DNA of 64,000 nucleotides, taken from the NCBI RefSeq assembly GCF_014656195.1, contig NZ_BNBY01000009.1:1-64000 (forward strand), given 5' to 3'. The stretch comes from Kitasatospora xanthocidica (lineage in GTDB: Bacteria > Actinomycetota > Actinomycetes > Streptomycetales > Streptomycetaceae). This document shows, one piece after another, positions 10,481 to 18,586 of the stretch (its first letter is position 1; each line of letters begins with the position of its first letter). Made by a program: the position numbers and the translations under genes. Under the pieces are notes generated by a model. It worked only from the letters and a program-made list of their open reading frames with translations. It was not told the origin of the DNA and did no database searches.

Positions 10481-11986
10481 GTGGGCGAGAAGGTCGTGGC
10501 GACTCGGGCTGATCTTGCGGACCGACAGCTGTACCGGCGTAAGCTCCAGGCCTGTCAGGAGGCGCTGGGACGGATGCTGCGGGAGGACCGCTTCGACCGG
10601 CCACGGGCGGTGATGGGGCTGGAGATCGAGCTCAACCTGGCCGACGAGCAGGGCCTGCCGGCCATGAACAACGCCCAGGTGCTGAGCGAGATCGGCTCCA
10701 GCGACTTCCAGACCGAGCTGGGCAAGTTCAACATCGAGGTCAACATCACGCCGCACCGGCTCTGCGGGCACGTCTTCGAGGACCTGCGCGAGGAGATCGA
10801 CACCGGGCTGCGCTACGCCGACCGGCGGGCCGCCGAGGCCGGGGCCAGGATCGTCATGGTAGGCATCCTGCCGACGCTGGAGCACGCCCACACCGGACTG
10901 GACGCGATGAGCCACAACCAGCGGTACTCCCTGCTCAGCGACCAGATCCTGGCCGCCCGGGGGGAGGAGATCGCGCTCGACATCGAGGGCGTCGAGCACC
11001 TCCAGCTGGAGTCCATCACCATGGTCGCCGAGGCCGCCGCGACCTCGCTGCAGCTGCACCTCCAGGTGACCCCGGAGCGCTTCTCCTCGGTGTGGAACGC
11101 CGCCCAGGCGCTGTGCGGACCGCAGCTCGCGCTGGGCGCGAACTCCCCGTTCCTGTTCGGGCGGGAGCTGTGGCGGGAGACCCGGCCGGTGCTCTTCCAG
11201 CAGGCCTGTGACACCCGTTCGGCGGAGCTCAAGGCGCAGGGCGTGCGCCCCATCACCTGGTTCGGCGAGCGCTGGGTGGACTCGGCGTACGACCTGTTCG
11301 AGGAGAACCTGCGGTACTTCCCCGCGCTGCTGCCGATCTGCGACGACGAGGACCCGCTGAAGGTGCTGGCCTCCGGCGGCGCACCCAAGCTCGCCGAGAT
11401 GCGGCTGCACAACGGCACCATCTACCGCTGGAACCGGCCGATCTACGACGTCTCCGGCGGGGTGGCGCACCTGCGGGTGGAGAACCGGGCGCTGCCGGCC
11501 GGGCCGACGGTGGCCGACACGCTCGCCAACGCCGCCTTCTACTACGGGCTGGTGCGGGTGCTCGCCGAGCAGCCCCGGCCGATCTGGAGCAGGCTGCCGT
11601 TCGAGCGGGCCGACGAGAACTTCCGGCAGGGCGCCCGGTACGGCATCGACGCGGTGTTCCAGTGGCCGCGCCCCGGCCGGGCCGGGCGCGGCGGCGGGCT
11701 GCAGACGGTGTCCGCCGTCGACCTGGTGCTCGGCGAGCTGCTGCCGATGGCCTACCAGGGCCTCGACGAGTGGGGCGTGGAACCGGCCGACCGGGACCGC
11801 TACCTGGGCATCATCGAGCAGCGCTGCCTGCGCCGCACCAACGGCGCGACCTGGCAGAGCGCGACCTTCCACCGGCTGCGCGAGCAGTACGGGATGGACC
11901 GGCCGGCGGCGCTCGCGGCGATGACCCGGCGCTACGCCGAGCACATGCGCGGCGGGGAGCCGGTGCACACCTGGCCGGTGGGGTAG
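10481..11986 (+). CDS. Glutamate-cysteine ligase-like carboxylate-amine ligase
   Basis: A 501-residue member of the GCS2-type carboxylate-amine ligases. The start at GTG 10481 (VGEKVVATR) follows GAGGAGGGG and excludes an 18-codon extension. Landmarks: MGLEIELNL near residue 45 (acidic metal/substrate residues), FNIEVNITPHR near 85, SLQLHLQVTP near 190, ALGANSPFLFGRELW near 220, and HLRVENRALPAGPTV near 330. The family joins an amino group to a gamma-carboxylate with ATP; actinobacterial members include the ergothioneine enzyme EgtA and others of unknown substrate. Without the egt neighbours the exact product is open. It stands alone, with the CPBP gene following after about 105 bp. Confidence 0.85.
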   Translation: MGEKVVATRADLADRQLYRRKLQACQEALGRMLREDRFDRPRAVMGLEIELNLADEQGLPAMNNAQVLSEIGSSDFQTELGKFNIEVNITPHRLCGHVFEDLREEIDTGLRYADRRAAEAGARIVMVGILPTLEHAHTGLDAMSHNQRYSLLSDQILAARGEEIALDIEGVEHLQLESITMVAEAAATSLQLHLQVTPERFSSVWNAAQALCGPQLALGANSPFLFGRELWRETRPVLFQQACDTRSAELKAQGVRPITWFGERWVDSAYDLFEENLRYFPALLPICDDEDPLKVLASGGAPKLAEMRLHNGTIYRWNRPIYDVSGGVAHLRVENRALPAGPTVADTLANAAFYYGLVRVLAEQPRPIWSRLPFERADENFRQGARYGIDAVFQWPRPGRAGRGGGLQTVSAVDLVLGELLPMAYQGLDEWGVEPADRDRYLGIIEQRCLRRTNGATWQSATFHRLREQYGMDRPAALAAMTRRYAEHMRGGEPVHTWPVG

Positions 11987-12091
11987 CGGCCGCGCTCCCG
12001 GCCGACGGGCCGGGGCATCCGCTGTGTCAGGATGATCGCTCCGGCGGTCGGCCGACGGCCGGAGCGACCGCCCGTCCGCTGGAGCCCCCTT

Positions 12092-12880
12092 GTGACCACC
12101 GTCCCGACCGCGCCGGAGACCGCGCAGCCCACCCGCGGGCGGCTCGGGGCGGAGCTGCTGATCGTCCTCGGCCTCTCGCTCGGCGCCAGCGGGATCAGTG
12201 CGCTGATCAGCTTCGCGGGCTCGCTCACCGAGCCGGTCCGGCTCGGTCAGCAGGTCGCCACGCTGAACGGCTCGCGGGCGCCCGGGCGGCCCTGGCTGGA
12301 CCTGGTGTGGCAGCTGTACTACATCGGGCGCGGCCTGATGCCGGTGGTGCTGGTCGGCTACCTGCTGGTGCGCGAGGGCGTCGCGCTGCGGGTGCTGGGC
12401 TTCGACCTCGGGCAGAAGCTGCGCGACCTGGGCCGGGGCGCCGCCGTGGCGGCCGCGATCGGCGGGTCGGGGCTGGCGCTGTACCTGGCCTCGCAGGCGG
12501 CCGGTTACAACCTGACGGTGGCGCCCTCGGGGCTGCCGGACGTCTGGTGGCGGGTGCCGGTGCTGCTGTTGTCGGCCTGGCAGAACGCGATCCTGGAGGA
12601 GGTCGTCGTCCTCGGCTACCTGCTGCGCCGGGTGGGGCAGTTGGGGTGGTCCTGGCCGGCCGCGGTGGTGGCCAGTTCGGTGCTGCGCGGCTCGTACCAC
12701 CTGTACCAGGGGGTCGGCGGGCTGGTCGGCAACATGGTGATGGGGGCGGTGTTCTGCCTGCTGTACCGGCGCTGGGGGCGGGTGATGCCGCTGGTGGTCG
12801 CACACGCGCTGATCGACACGGTGGCCTTCGTCGGGTACGCGCTGCTGGCCGGGCACGTCAGCTGGCTGCCGACCCCCTGA
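12092..12880 (+). CDS. CPBP-family intramembrane metalloprotease
   Basis: A 262-residue integral membrane protein starting at GTG 12092 (VTTVPTAPET). Several hydrophobic helices surround the family motifs: ILEEVVVLGYLLRR (the EE pair) near residue 168, SSVLRGSYHLYQG near 195 with the histidine of motif 2, and AHALIDT near 238. CPBP (CAAX protease and bacteriocin-processing) proteins cut within or near membranes or confer bacteriocin self-immunity; no bacteriocin genes are adjacent. Its last 23 bp overlap the 3' end of the convergent HAD gene. Confidence 0.87.
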   Translation: MTTVPTAPETAQPTRGRLGAELLIVLGLSLGASGISALISFAGSLTEPVRLGQQVATLNGSRAPGRPWLDLVWQLYYIGRGLMPVVLVGYLLVREGVALRVLGFDLGQKLRDLGRGAAVAAAIGGSGLALYLASQAAGYNLTVAPSGLPDVWWRVPVLLLSAWQNAILEEVVVLGYLLRRVGQLGWSWPAAVVASSVLRGSYHLYQGVGGLVGNMVMGAVFCLLYRRWGRVMPLVVAHALIDTVAFVGYALLAGHVSWLPTP

Positions 12881-13394
12881 GCGCCCCGCCGCGGAGGGCC
12901 TGGCCGCGCGGCGGGCGGGCCAGCAGGCGGTCGACGTGCCGGCGCTCCAGGCCCTGGCCGGGGTCGATCGGCAGCAGCAGGCGGTCCCGGCGCCAGAGCG
13001 ACTTGCGGACCAGCCGGGCGGGGATGACGTCGTCCACCCAGGCGAACGGACGGCCGTCGGCGTAGCGCAGCAGCGGTGCCCACTTCTGGGCGGAGAACAG
13101 CTCCATCAGCGGGACGCGCGGGTCGCCGGGCTGCGGGACGTAGCCGCTGAAGCGGACCACCGGGAGCGGGTCCAGGCCGATCGCCGGGGCGATGTGGGTG
13201 TTCGCCTGCTCCTCCCAGGTGGTGGCCCAGACCAGTTCGTACGTCCCGGCGAGCTCGCGCAGCCACGCGCCGTGCCGGGCGGAGAGCAGGACGGCGTAGC
13301 CCAGCAGCGTGTGGGTGTCGAACCCGGTGTCCGGATGCGGGCAGACCGGGTTCAGGACGCCGTCGACGTCCAGGAACAGCAGTGGCTTCGGCAC
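12858..13394 (-). CDS. HAD-superfamily (Swiss Army Knife RNA repair-like HAD) protein
   Basis: A 178-residue protein starting at GTG 13394 (VPKPLLFLDVDGVLNP). LFLDVDGVLNP is the HAD motif I with both aspartates; TYELVWATTWEEQAN matches the motif II threonine region; RPFAWVDDVIP matches motif IV. This layout fits the HAD domain found alone or fused in RNA-repair-type proteins, so a phosphatase on an unknown substrate is likely. The C-terminus is arginine-rich. It overlaps the CPBP gene tail to tail by 23 bp (12858-12880). Confidence 0.8.
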   Translation of the reverse strand: MPKPLLFLDVDGVLNPVCPHPDTGFDTHTLLGYAVLLSARHGAWLRELAGTYELVWATTWEEQANTHIAPAIGLDPLPVVRFSGYVPQPGDPRVPLMELFSAQKWAPLLRYADGRPFAWVDDVIPARLVRKSLWRRDRLLLPIDPGQGLERRHVDRLLARPPRGQALRGGALRGSAAS

Positions 13395-13493
13395 CGGTGG
13401 CCCCCCAGAGCGGTCGTGTTTCCTACCTGTCCGGACGAACCACCCGTACCGGTGGTTGCTCACGGACGGGCGCACGCGGGGCGCACAGGGCGC

Positions 13494-14813
13494 TCACGAC
13501 GTGGGTACGGGCTCGGCGGCGGGCTCCGGTGCGTCGGTGGTGCTACGGCGGCTCAGCCGGCGCACCTGCGGATCCAGCAGGACGGCGGCGCTGAGCACCA
13601 GGCAGGCGACGGCACAGGTCCAGAGCGCGCCGCTCAGCCCGAGCGCCACGGCGGCCGGGCCGGCCAGCGCGGTGCCGATCGGGGCGAGCGAGTAGGAGCC
13701 CAGTTCGTCGTACGCCGCGACCCGGGAGAACATCTCCGCCGGGATCTCCTGGCGCAGCGCGACCATCCAGTTGACGCCGAAGACGGTGACGCCGGCGCCG
13801 GAGAGGAACATCGCGGCGATCAGCAGCGGCAGCGGTACGGCGGCGGCGAGGGCGAGCGCGGGCACGCCGAAGAGGAACACGCCCCAGTTGCCGACCAGCA
13901 GGAGCCGGCGCGGACGCCAGCGCGCCATCAGCAGGCCGGTGACCACCAGGCCGACGCCGTAGGCGGCCATCGCCACGCCCCAGGCGCCCGCGCCGCCGAG
14001 CCGCTCCTTGGCGACGGCGGGCCCGTACACCGACTCGACCGCGCCGATGCAGGCGACCAGGACGGAGAACTGCAGGACGACCACCCAGAGCCAGCGGCGG
14101 GCGGCGAACTCCCGCCAGCCCTCGCGCAGGTCGCGCAGCATGCCGCCGCCCGAGGGGGCGGGGGCCGTCTCCGGCTCCAGGAAGAAGCGCAGCCCGGCGG
14201 CGATCAGGAAGCAGAGGGCGTCCAGGGCGAGCACCCAGCCCGGGCCGAAGGCGGCGGTGAGCGCTCCGCCGAGGGCGGCGCCGCCGATCTGGGAGGCGTT
14301 CTGGCCCATCCGGAAGACCGAGAAGGCGCGGGCGGCGTGCTCCTCGGGGACGGCCTGCATGATCATGCCGCCGGAGGCCGGGGAGTAGAGCGCGTAGCCG
14401 GCGCCGCCCGCGGCCGAGAGCAGCAGCAGGTGCCAGAGCTGCGCGTGCCCGGCCAGCACCAGGGCGGCCAGGACGGCCTGGGAGGCACCGCTGAACAGGT
14501 TGGCGGCGACCATGATCCGGTGCCGCGGCATGCGGTCGGCCAGGGCGCCGCCGAGCACCAGGAGCAGCACGGTGGGCAGCAGGCGCGCGGCGGTGACGTA
14601 GCCGACCTCGGTGGTGCTGCCGCCGTCATCGAGGACGGCGAAGGCGGTGGCGATGGGGGCGCCGGCGTTGCCCAGGCCGCTGATCACGGTGGCGGCGGTC
14701 TGGATGCGGAAGTTGCGGCTCGCCCAGGCGAAGCGGCGGGGGTACGGGGGACCGGGATGCGGGGGAATGGTCGGCACCCGGCGACTATGACCGGAGCCCG
14801 GACAGGTGTCCAC
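13494..14813 (-). CDS. MFS transporter, enterobactin-exporter-like
   Basis: A 12-helix facilitator of up to 439 residues. Seen: LGGALADRMPRHRIMV (motif A-like loop), GYALYSPASGGMIMQAVPEEHAARAFSVF, FLEPETAPAPSGGGMLRDLREGWREF as the central loop, and a second-half loop MARWRPRRLLLVGNWG. This pattern is common in exporters of the EntS/TIGR00900 type; substrate unknown. The start is uncertain: GTG 14813 gives the longest form and GTG 14777 (VPTIPPHP) is an equally plausible start; neither has a good ribosome-binding site. It is 28 bp from the following dienelactone hydrolase gene and on the same strand. Confidence 0.82.
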   Translation of the reverse strand: MDTCPGSGHSRRVPTIPPHPGPPYPRRFAWASRNFRIQTAATVISGLGNAGAPIATAFAVLDDGGSTTEVGYVTAARLLPTVLLLVLGGALADRMPRHRIMVAANLFSGASQAVLAALVLAGHAQLWHLLLLSAAGGAGYALYSPASGGMIMQAVPEEHAARAFSVFRMGQNASQIGGAALGGALTAAFGPGWVLALDALCFLIAAGLRFFLEPETAPAPSGGGMLRDLREGWREFAARRWLWVVVLQFSVLVACIGAVESVYGPAVAKERLGGAGAWGVAMAAYGVGLVVTGLLMARWRPRRLLLVGNWGVFLFGVPALALAAAVPLPLLIAAMFLSGAGVTVFGVNWMVALRQEIPAEMFSRVAAYDELGSYSLAPIGTALAGPAAVALGLSGALWTCAVACLVLSAAVLLDPQVRRLSRRSTTDAPEPAAEPVPTS

Positions 14814-14841
14814 CGCGTTTTCGCGCCTGTCGGGCGGGCGG

Positions 14842-15543
14842 TCAGCCGAGGTGGCCCCAGAGGAAGGTGAGGGTGCGGCGCCAGGCGATCCGGGCCTGCA
14901 GGGGGTCGTAGGTGCCGAGCAGGTTCTCGTCGTTCATGAAGGCGTGTCCGGCCGGGTAGAAGTGGAACTCGGGCCGGACGTCGGTGGCCTCGCCGATCCG
15001 GATCGCGGCCTCGTCCACGGCCTCCATCGGGATCGAGCCGTCCAGTTCGCCGAAGTGGCCGAGGACGTGCGCGGTCAGGCCGCGGTAGTCGAAGTCCGGG
15101 TCGGGCGGGAGGCCGTAGAAGGGCACCGCGGCGGCCACCTTGTCGCTGGCCCGGGCGGCCAGCAGCAGGGCGAAGCCGCCGCCCATGCAGAATCCGACCA
15201 CCCCGACCGCGTCGCCCACCACGCCGTCCAGCGCGAGCAGGTGGTCGACGGCTCCGGAGAGGTCCTCGACCGCTCGCTCGACCGGGAGTTCGCGTTTGAG
15301 CCGGGCCGCCTCGACGCGGTCGTGGGTGGTCGCGCCGCCGAACAGGTCGGGGGCGAGGACCGTGAAGCCCTCGGCGGCGAGGGCGTCGGCCGTCGCGGCG
15401 ACGTGCGAGGTGAGCCCCCACCACTCCTGCACCACCACCAGGCCGGGACCGGCGCCCTGCGGCGGGCGGGCCAGGTACCCGTGCGCGGTACGGCCGTTGC
15501 TCGGGAAGGTGACGTTCTGCCGGGAGCCGCGCTGGTCAGGCAT
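14842..15543 (-). CDS. Dienelactone hydrolase family protein
   Basis: A 233-residue alpha/beta hydrolase with a cysteine nucleophile, C119 in GFCMGGGF, and the catalytic histidine H200 in AGHAFMND; the N-terminal VVVQEWWGL segment is typical. Dienelactone hydrolases open lactone rings in chlorocatechol breakdown, but most actinobacterial paralogs have unknown substrates. ATG 15543 is preceded by GAGGAAG at good spacing. It lies between the MFS gene and the sugar permease on the same strand; no aromatic-degradation genes are near. Confidence 0.9.
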   Translation of the reverse strand: MPDQRGSRQNVTFPSNGRTAHGYLARPPQGAGPGLVVVQEWWGLTSHVAATADALAAEGFTVLAPDLFGGATTHDRVEAARLKRELPVERAVEDLSGAVDHLLALDGVVGDAVGVVGFCMGGGFALLLAARASDKVAAAVPFYGLPPDPDFDYRGLTAHVLGHFGELDGSIPMEAVDEAAIRIGEATDVRPEFHFYPAGHAFMNDENLLGTYDPLQARIAWRRTLTFLWGHLG

Positions 15544-15562
15544 GGCTTCCTCTCGATGGGTC

Positions 15563-15620
15563 GGGCCGCGTGCGGCGGGGGTTCGGTGGGGCGGGCCGCG
15601 CGCGGCGGAGGTCCGGTCGG
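15563..15620. repeat. Imperfect 28-bp direct repeat between hydrolase and permease
   Basis: Copies 15563-15590 and 15593-15620 differ at four positions, with a 30-bp period, each with GGGCCGCG and GCGGCGG blocks. They fill the 87-bp gap between the glcP-like gene and the downstream hydrolase gene. Confidence 0.7.
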
Positions 15621-15630
15621 TCGGGCCGGG

Positions 15631-17043
15631 TCAGCCCATCTCCTCCAGGGCGCGGCCCTTGGTCTCCTTGATGCAGAAGGCCACGAACGGGATGGAGAGC
15701 AGCGCGAAGGCCGCGTAGATGACGTACGTCGCCGAGAGGTTCCAGTCGGCGAGGTCCGGGAAGCTGACGGTGATCGCCCAGTTGGCGATCCACTGGGCGG
15801 AGGCGGCGACGGAGAGGGCGAGCGCGCGGATCCGGTTGGGGAACATCTCGCCGAGCAGCACCCAGACCACGACGCCCCAGGAGAACGCGAAGCAGAGCAC
15901 GAAGACGTGTGCGGCGACCAGGGCGACGGTGGCGTGGGTGTTGTCCAGGGTCGCGCTGTCACCGGTGCCGTGCCGGTACGAGAACGCCCAGGCGGCGGTG
16001 GACAGCGCGACCGCCATGCCGATCGAGCCGGCCAGGGCGAGCGGCTTGCGGCCGATCCGGTCCACCAGGGCCATCGCGATCACCGTGCCGATCACGTTGA
16101 TGATCGAGGTGGAGAGGCTGATCAGCAGGGAGTTGGACTCGTTGATGCCGACCGACTGCCAGAGGAAGGACGAGTAGTAGAAGATCACGTTGATGCCGAC
16201 GAACTGCTGGAACGCCGAGGCGCCGATGCCCACCCAGACGATCGGCAGCAGGCCGAAGCGGCCGCCGAGCAGGTCCTTCAGCCGGGGCTTGCGGGCGGAC
16301 TGCAGCACCGAGCGGATCTCGGCGACCCGGGCGTCGAGGTCCACGTCCTCGCCCTCGACCTCCACCAGCACCTTGCGGGCCTGCGCCTCCCGGTGGTCGG
16401 CGATCAGGAAGCGCGGCGACTCCGGGATGGCGAGCGCCATCAGCCCGTACACCAGGGCCGGGACGGTCTCGACGCCGAGCATCCACTGCCAGGCCTGGAC
16501 ACCGCCGAGGTGACCGGTGGACTCGCCGCCCGCGGCCTGGTTGAGCGCCCAGTTGGCGAGCTGGGAGACGGTGATGCCGAGCACGATCGCCATCTGCTGG
16601 AAGGAGGCGAGCCGGCCGCGGTAGGCGGTCGGCGCGACCTCGGCGATGTAGGTGGGCGCGATCACCGAGGCGATGCCGATCGCGACGCCGCCGACCACGC
16701 GCCAGGCGGCGAGGGTCTCGATGTTCGGCGGGAACATCGAGCCGATGCCGCTGGCCGCGAACAGCGCGGCGGCCAGCAGCATCGTGCGCACCCGGCCGAG
16801 GTGGTCGGCGAGCCGGCCGGCGGCCACCGCGCCGGCCGCCGAGCCCAGCAGGGCGATCGCCACCACGAAGGCGGTGGTGCCGTGGCCCACCGCGAAGTGC
16901 TTCTGGATGCCCGTCACCGCACCGTTGATCACCGCGCTGTCGTAGCCGAACAGGAAGCCGCCCATGGCGGCGGCCGCCGAGATGAACACCACGTGGCCGA
17001 GGTGGGCCTCTCCGGACGCCCGTTGGCTGTTGAGTGTGGACAC
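15631..17043 (-). CDS. glcP: Sugar porter, GlcP-like glucose permease
   Basis: A 470-residue sugar porter closely resembling the main glucose permease of Streptomyces. It shows GGFLFGYDSAVINGAV in helix 1, GRLADHLGRVR after helix 2, PESPRFLI at the end of helix 6, GINVIFYYSS in helix 7, DRIGRKPLAL between helices 8 and 9, and KETKG at the C-terminus: all signature motifs of the family. It would import glucose with H+. GTG 17043 follows GGGGAGC. Promoter DNA upstream is shared with no divergent gene; the next gene upstream (PaiB-like) is on the same strand about 117 bp away. Confidence 0.9.
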   Translation of the reverse strand: MSTLNSQRASGEAHLGHVVFISAAAAMGGFLFGYDSAVINGAVTGIQKHFAVGHGTTAFVVAIALLGSAAGAVAAGRLADHLGRVRTMLLAAALFAASGIGSMFPPNIETLAAWRVVGGVAIGIASVIAPTYIAEVAPTAYRGRLASFQQMAIVLGITVSQLANWALNQAAGGESTGHLGGVQAWQWMLGVETVPALVYGLMALAIPESPRFLIADHREAQARKVLVEVEGEDVDLDARVAEIRSVLQSARKPRLKDLLGGRFGLLPIVWVGIGASAFQQFVGINVIFYYSSFLWQSVGINESNSLLISLSTSIINVIGTVIAMALVDRIGRKPLALAGSIGMAVALSTAAWAFSYRHGTGDSATLDNTHATVALVAAHVFVLCFAFSWGVVVWVLLGEMFPNRIRALALSVAASAQWIANWAITVSFPDLADWNLSATYVIYAAFALLSIPFVAFCIKETKGRALEEMG

Positions 17044-17160
17044 GCGCGCTCCCCGGGGTGGACGGGCCCGCTCTGACGGAGAGTGGGCAGGGCTCGTCTC
17101 ACATTCGATCAGCGCCGGGGCCGACCCGCGCGTGTTGTGGGCCGACCGGGTGCGGCCGGG

Positions 17161-17865
17161 TCAGTCGGCGGCGCGCGGTGCGGTGGTGCGCTGTTCGGTG
17201 GTGCGCGGTCCGGTCGTGCGCGGTGTGGTGCCGCGCCGCTGGTGCCGTCGGAGCAACTGGGTACGGGCGGCGCCGTACTGGTCGCGGCCGCGGCCGCCGT
17301 CGTCCGCGCGCTCGGCGAGGCGATCGGCCAGCGCGGCCTGCGACTCGGCGGGCTTCTTGTCGTCGTACTTGAACTTCGCCCGCACCTCGTCCACCGTCAG
17401 CCGCAGCCCGCGCAGTCCGGGCAGCAGCCGGGCGAACTCGCCCTCGCCGGGCACCACGCGGACCTCCGGCGTCTCCGGCTGGAAGTGCGCCAGCTGGCGG
17501 TTGAGGATCTCCGCCTTGGCGGCGGCGGACTCCACCACCTCGGCGGTGCAGTGGAAGTGGACCGAGGCGTAGTAGCTGGTCGGCGTGCCCGGTGCGCCGC
17601 GCCAGTGGCCCGGGGCGAAGGCGTAGCCGTCGGTGACCGCGAGGGTGACCTTCGGGTCGGCCCGGACGGCGGCCAGCAGCGGGTTGGGCGCGGCGAGGTG
17701 GAGCAGGATCTCGCCGCGATCGGCGTCCAGCAGGAAGTGCGTCGGGACGAGCACCGGGCCCTCGCCCGGGCCTCCGTTGGCGGCGAGCAGGCCGAAGTCG
17801 CGGCCCTCGGCCAGCCAGGCGCGCCACTCGTCCTCGTCCCCGCGGTCCCAGGACCTGATCAGCAT
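17161..17865 (-). CDS. FMN-binding split-barrel protein, PaiB-like
   Basis: A 234-residue protein of the PaiB/FMN-binding split-barrel group: FGLLAANGG, VLVPTHFLLD, LLHLAAPNPL and TPTSYYASVHFHC follow the order expected for PaiB. Relatives bind FMN and were named as negative regulators of sporulation genes in Bacillus, though enzymatic roles are possible. The last 35-40 residues are an arginine/threonine-rich low-complexity tail (RTTGPRTTEQRTT), coded by a short GGTGCG-type repeat at 17170-17230, and are unlike the family core. It probably forms an operon with the NimA-like gene 15 bp upstream, facing the MocR gene. Confidence 0.82.
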   Translation of the reverse strand: MLIRSWDRGDEDEWRAWLAEGRDFGLLAANGGPGEGPVLVPTHFLLDADRGEILLHLAAPNPLLAAVRADPKVTLAVTDGYAFAPGHWRGAPGTPTSYYASVHFHCTAEVVESAAAKAEILNRQLAHFQPETPEVRVVPGEGEFARLLPGLRGLRLTVDEVRAKFKYDDKKPAESQAALADRLAERADDGGRGRDQYGAARTQLLRRHQRRGTTPRTTGPRTTEQRTTAPRAAD

Positions 17866-17880
17866 CGGTGTGTCCTCCCG

Positions 17881-18552
17881 TCAGCGGGGGTAGCGGCGCA
17901 GGTGCGCGGGGAGCGGGACGGTGGTGCCGGGGTGCGGCTCGGGGGTGCCGTGCACGGTGGTGACCGGGATCAGGCCGGACCAGTGCGGGAGGTCGACGTC
18001 CTCGGGGTCGTCGTCGGCGCCGTCCTCGCGGGTCTTGGCCGAGACCTCGTCGAGCTCCAGCCGCAGGACGGCGGTGGCGGCGAGCTCCTTGGGGTTGGCC
18101 GGACGGACCTCGGCGGAGCGGCCGGGGACCGCGTGGTCGACCAGGGCCGCCAGTGCGACGTCCAGCTCCTCGGGGTCGGTGACCTGGTACGCGGTGCCGT
18201 GGGCGACGACCGAGCGGAAGTTCACCGAGTGGTTGAACGCGGACTTGGTCAGCACCAGCGCGTCGACCTGGGTGACGGTGACGCAGACCGGCATCCCCTG
18301 CTCGCCGGAGGCGCCGCGCATCGGACGGCTGCCGGTGGAACCGTGGACGTAGAGCCGGCTGCCGACCCGGGCGTAGATCGTCGGCAGGACCACGGGGGCG
18401 CCGTCGGCGACGAAGCCGAGGTGGCAGATGTAGGCGCTGTCGAGGATGGCGTGGATTGCCTCCCGCTCCCAGGTGGCCCGGTCCTTGTACCGGGTGGGCG
18501 TGGTCCTGGGGGTGCGGGAGTAGCTCGGCGAACCTTCCGTGGTGTCTGACAT
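17881..18552 (-). CDS. NimA-like pyridoxamine 5'-phosphate oxidase family protein
   Basis: A 223-residue flavin-binding split-barrel protein. The core runs from DRATWEREAIHAILDSAYICHLGFVADGAPVV to TVTQVDALVLTKSAFNHSVNFRSVVAHG, which is diagnostic of the NimA (nitroimidazole-resistance-like) branch. Members bind FMN or related cofactors; the natural reaction is unknown. ATG 18552 follows GAGGAT. It is divergent from a MocR-type PLP regulator with only 34 bp between the start codons, and a palindrome lies in that gap, so it is very likely a target of that regulator. Confidence 0.87.
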   Translation of the reverse strand: MSDTTEGSPSYSRTPRTTPTRYKDRATWEREAIHAILDSAYICHLGFVADGAPVVLPTIYARVGSRLYVHGSTGSRPMRGASGEQGMPVCVTVTQVDALVLTKSAFNHSVNFRSVVAHGTAYQVTDPEELDVALAALVDHAVPGRSAEVRPANPKELAATAVLRLELDEVSAKTREDGADDDPEDVDLPHWSGLIPVTTVHGTPEPHPGTTVPLPAHLRRYPR

Positions 18553-18579
18553 GACATCCTCTATGTACTAGTGCATAAT
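18551..18579 (+). promoter_or_regulatory. Leaderless mocR promoter with palindromic operator
   Basis: ATGACA (18551-18556), 17-bp spacer, CATAAT (18574-18579), then 7 nt to the GTG of the MocR gene, so the transcript should be leaderless. In the spacer lies a near-perfect 14-bp palindrome, ATGTACTAGTGCAT (18563-18576, one mismatched pair), which also overlaps the likely promoter of the divergent flavoprotein genes. It is the natural candidate for the MocR binding site. Confidence 0.65.
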
Positions 18580-18586
18580 TTGCTTT

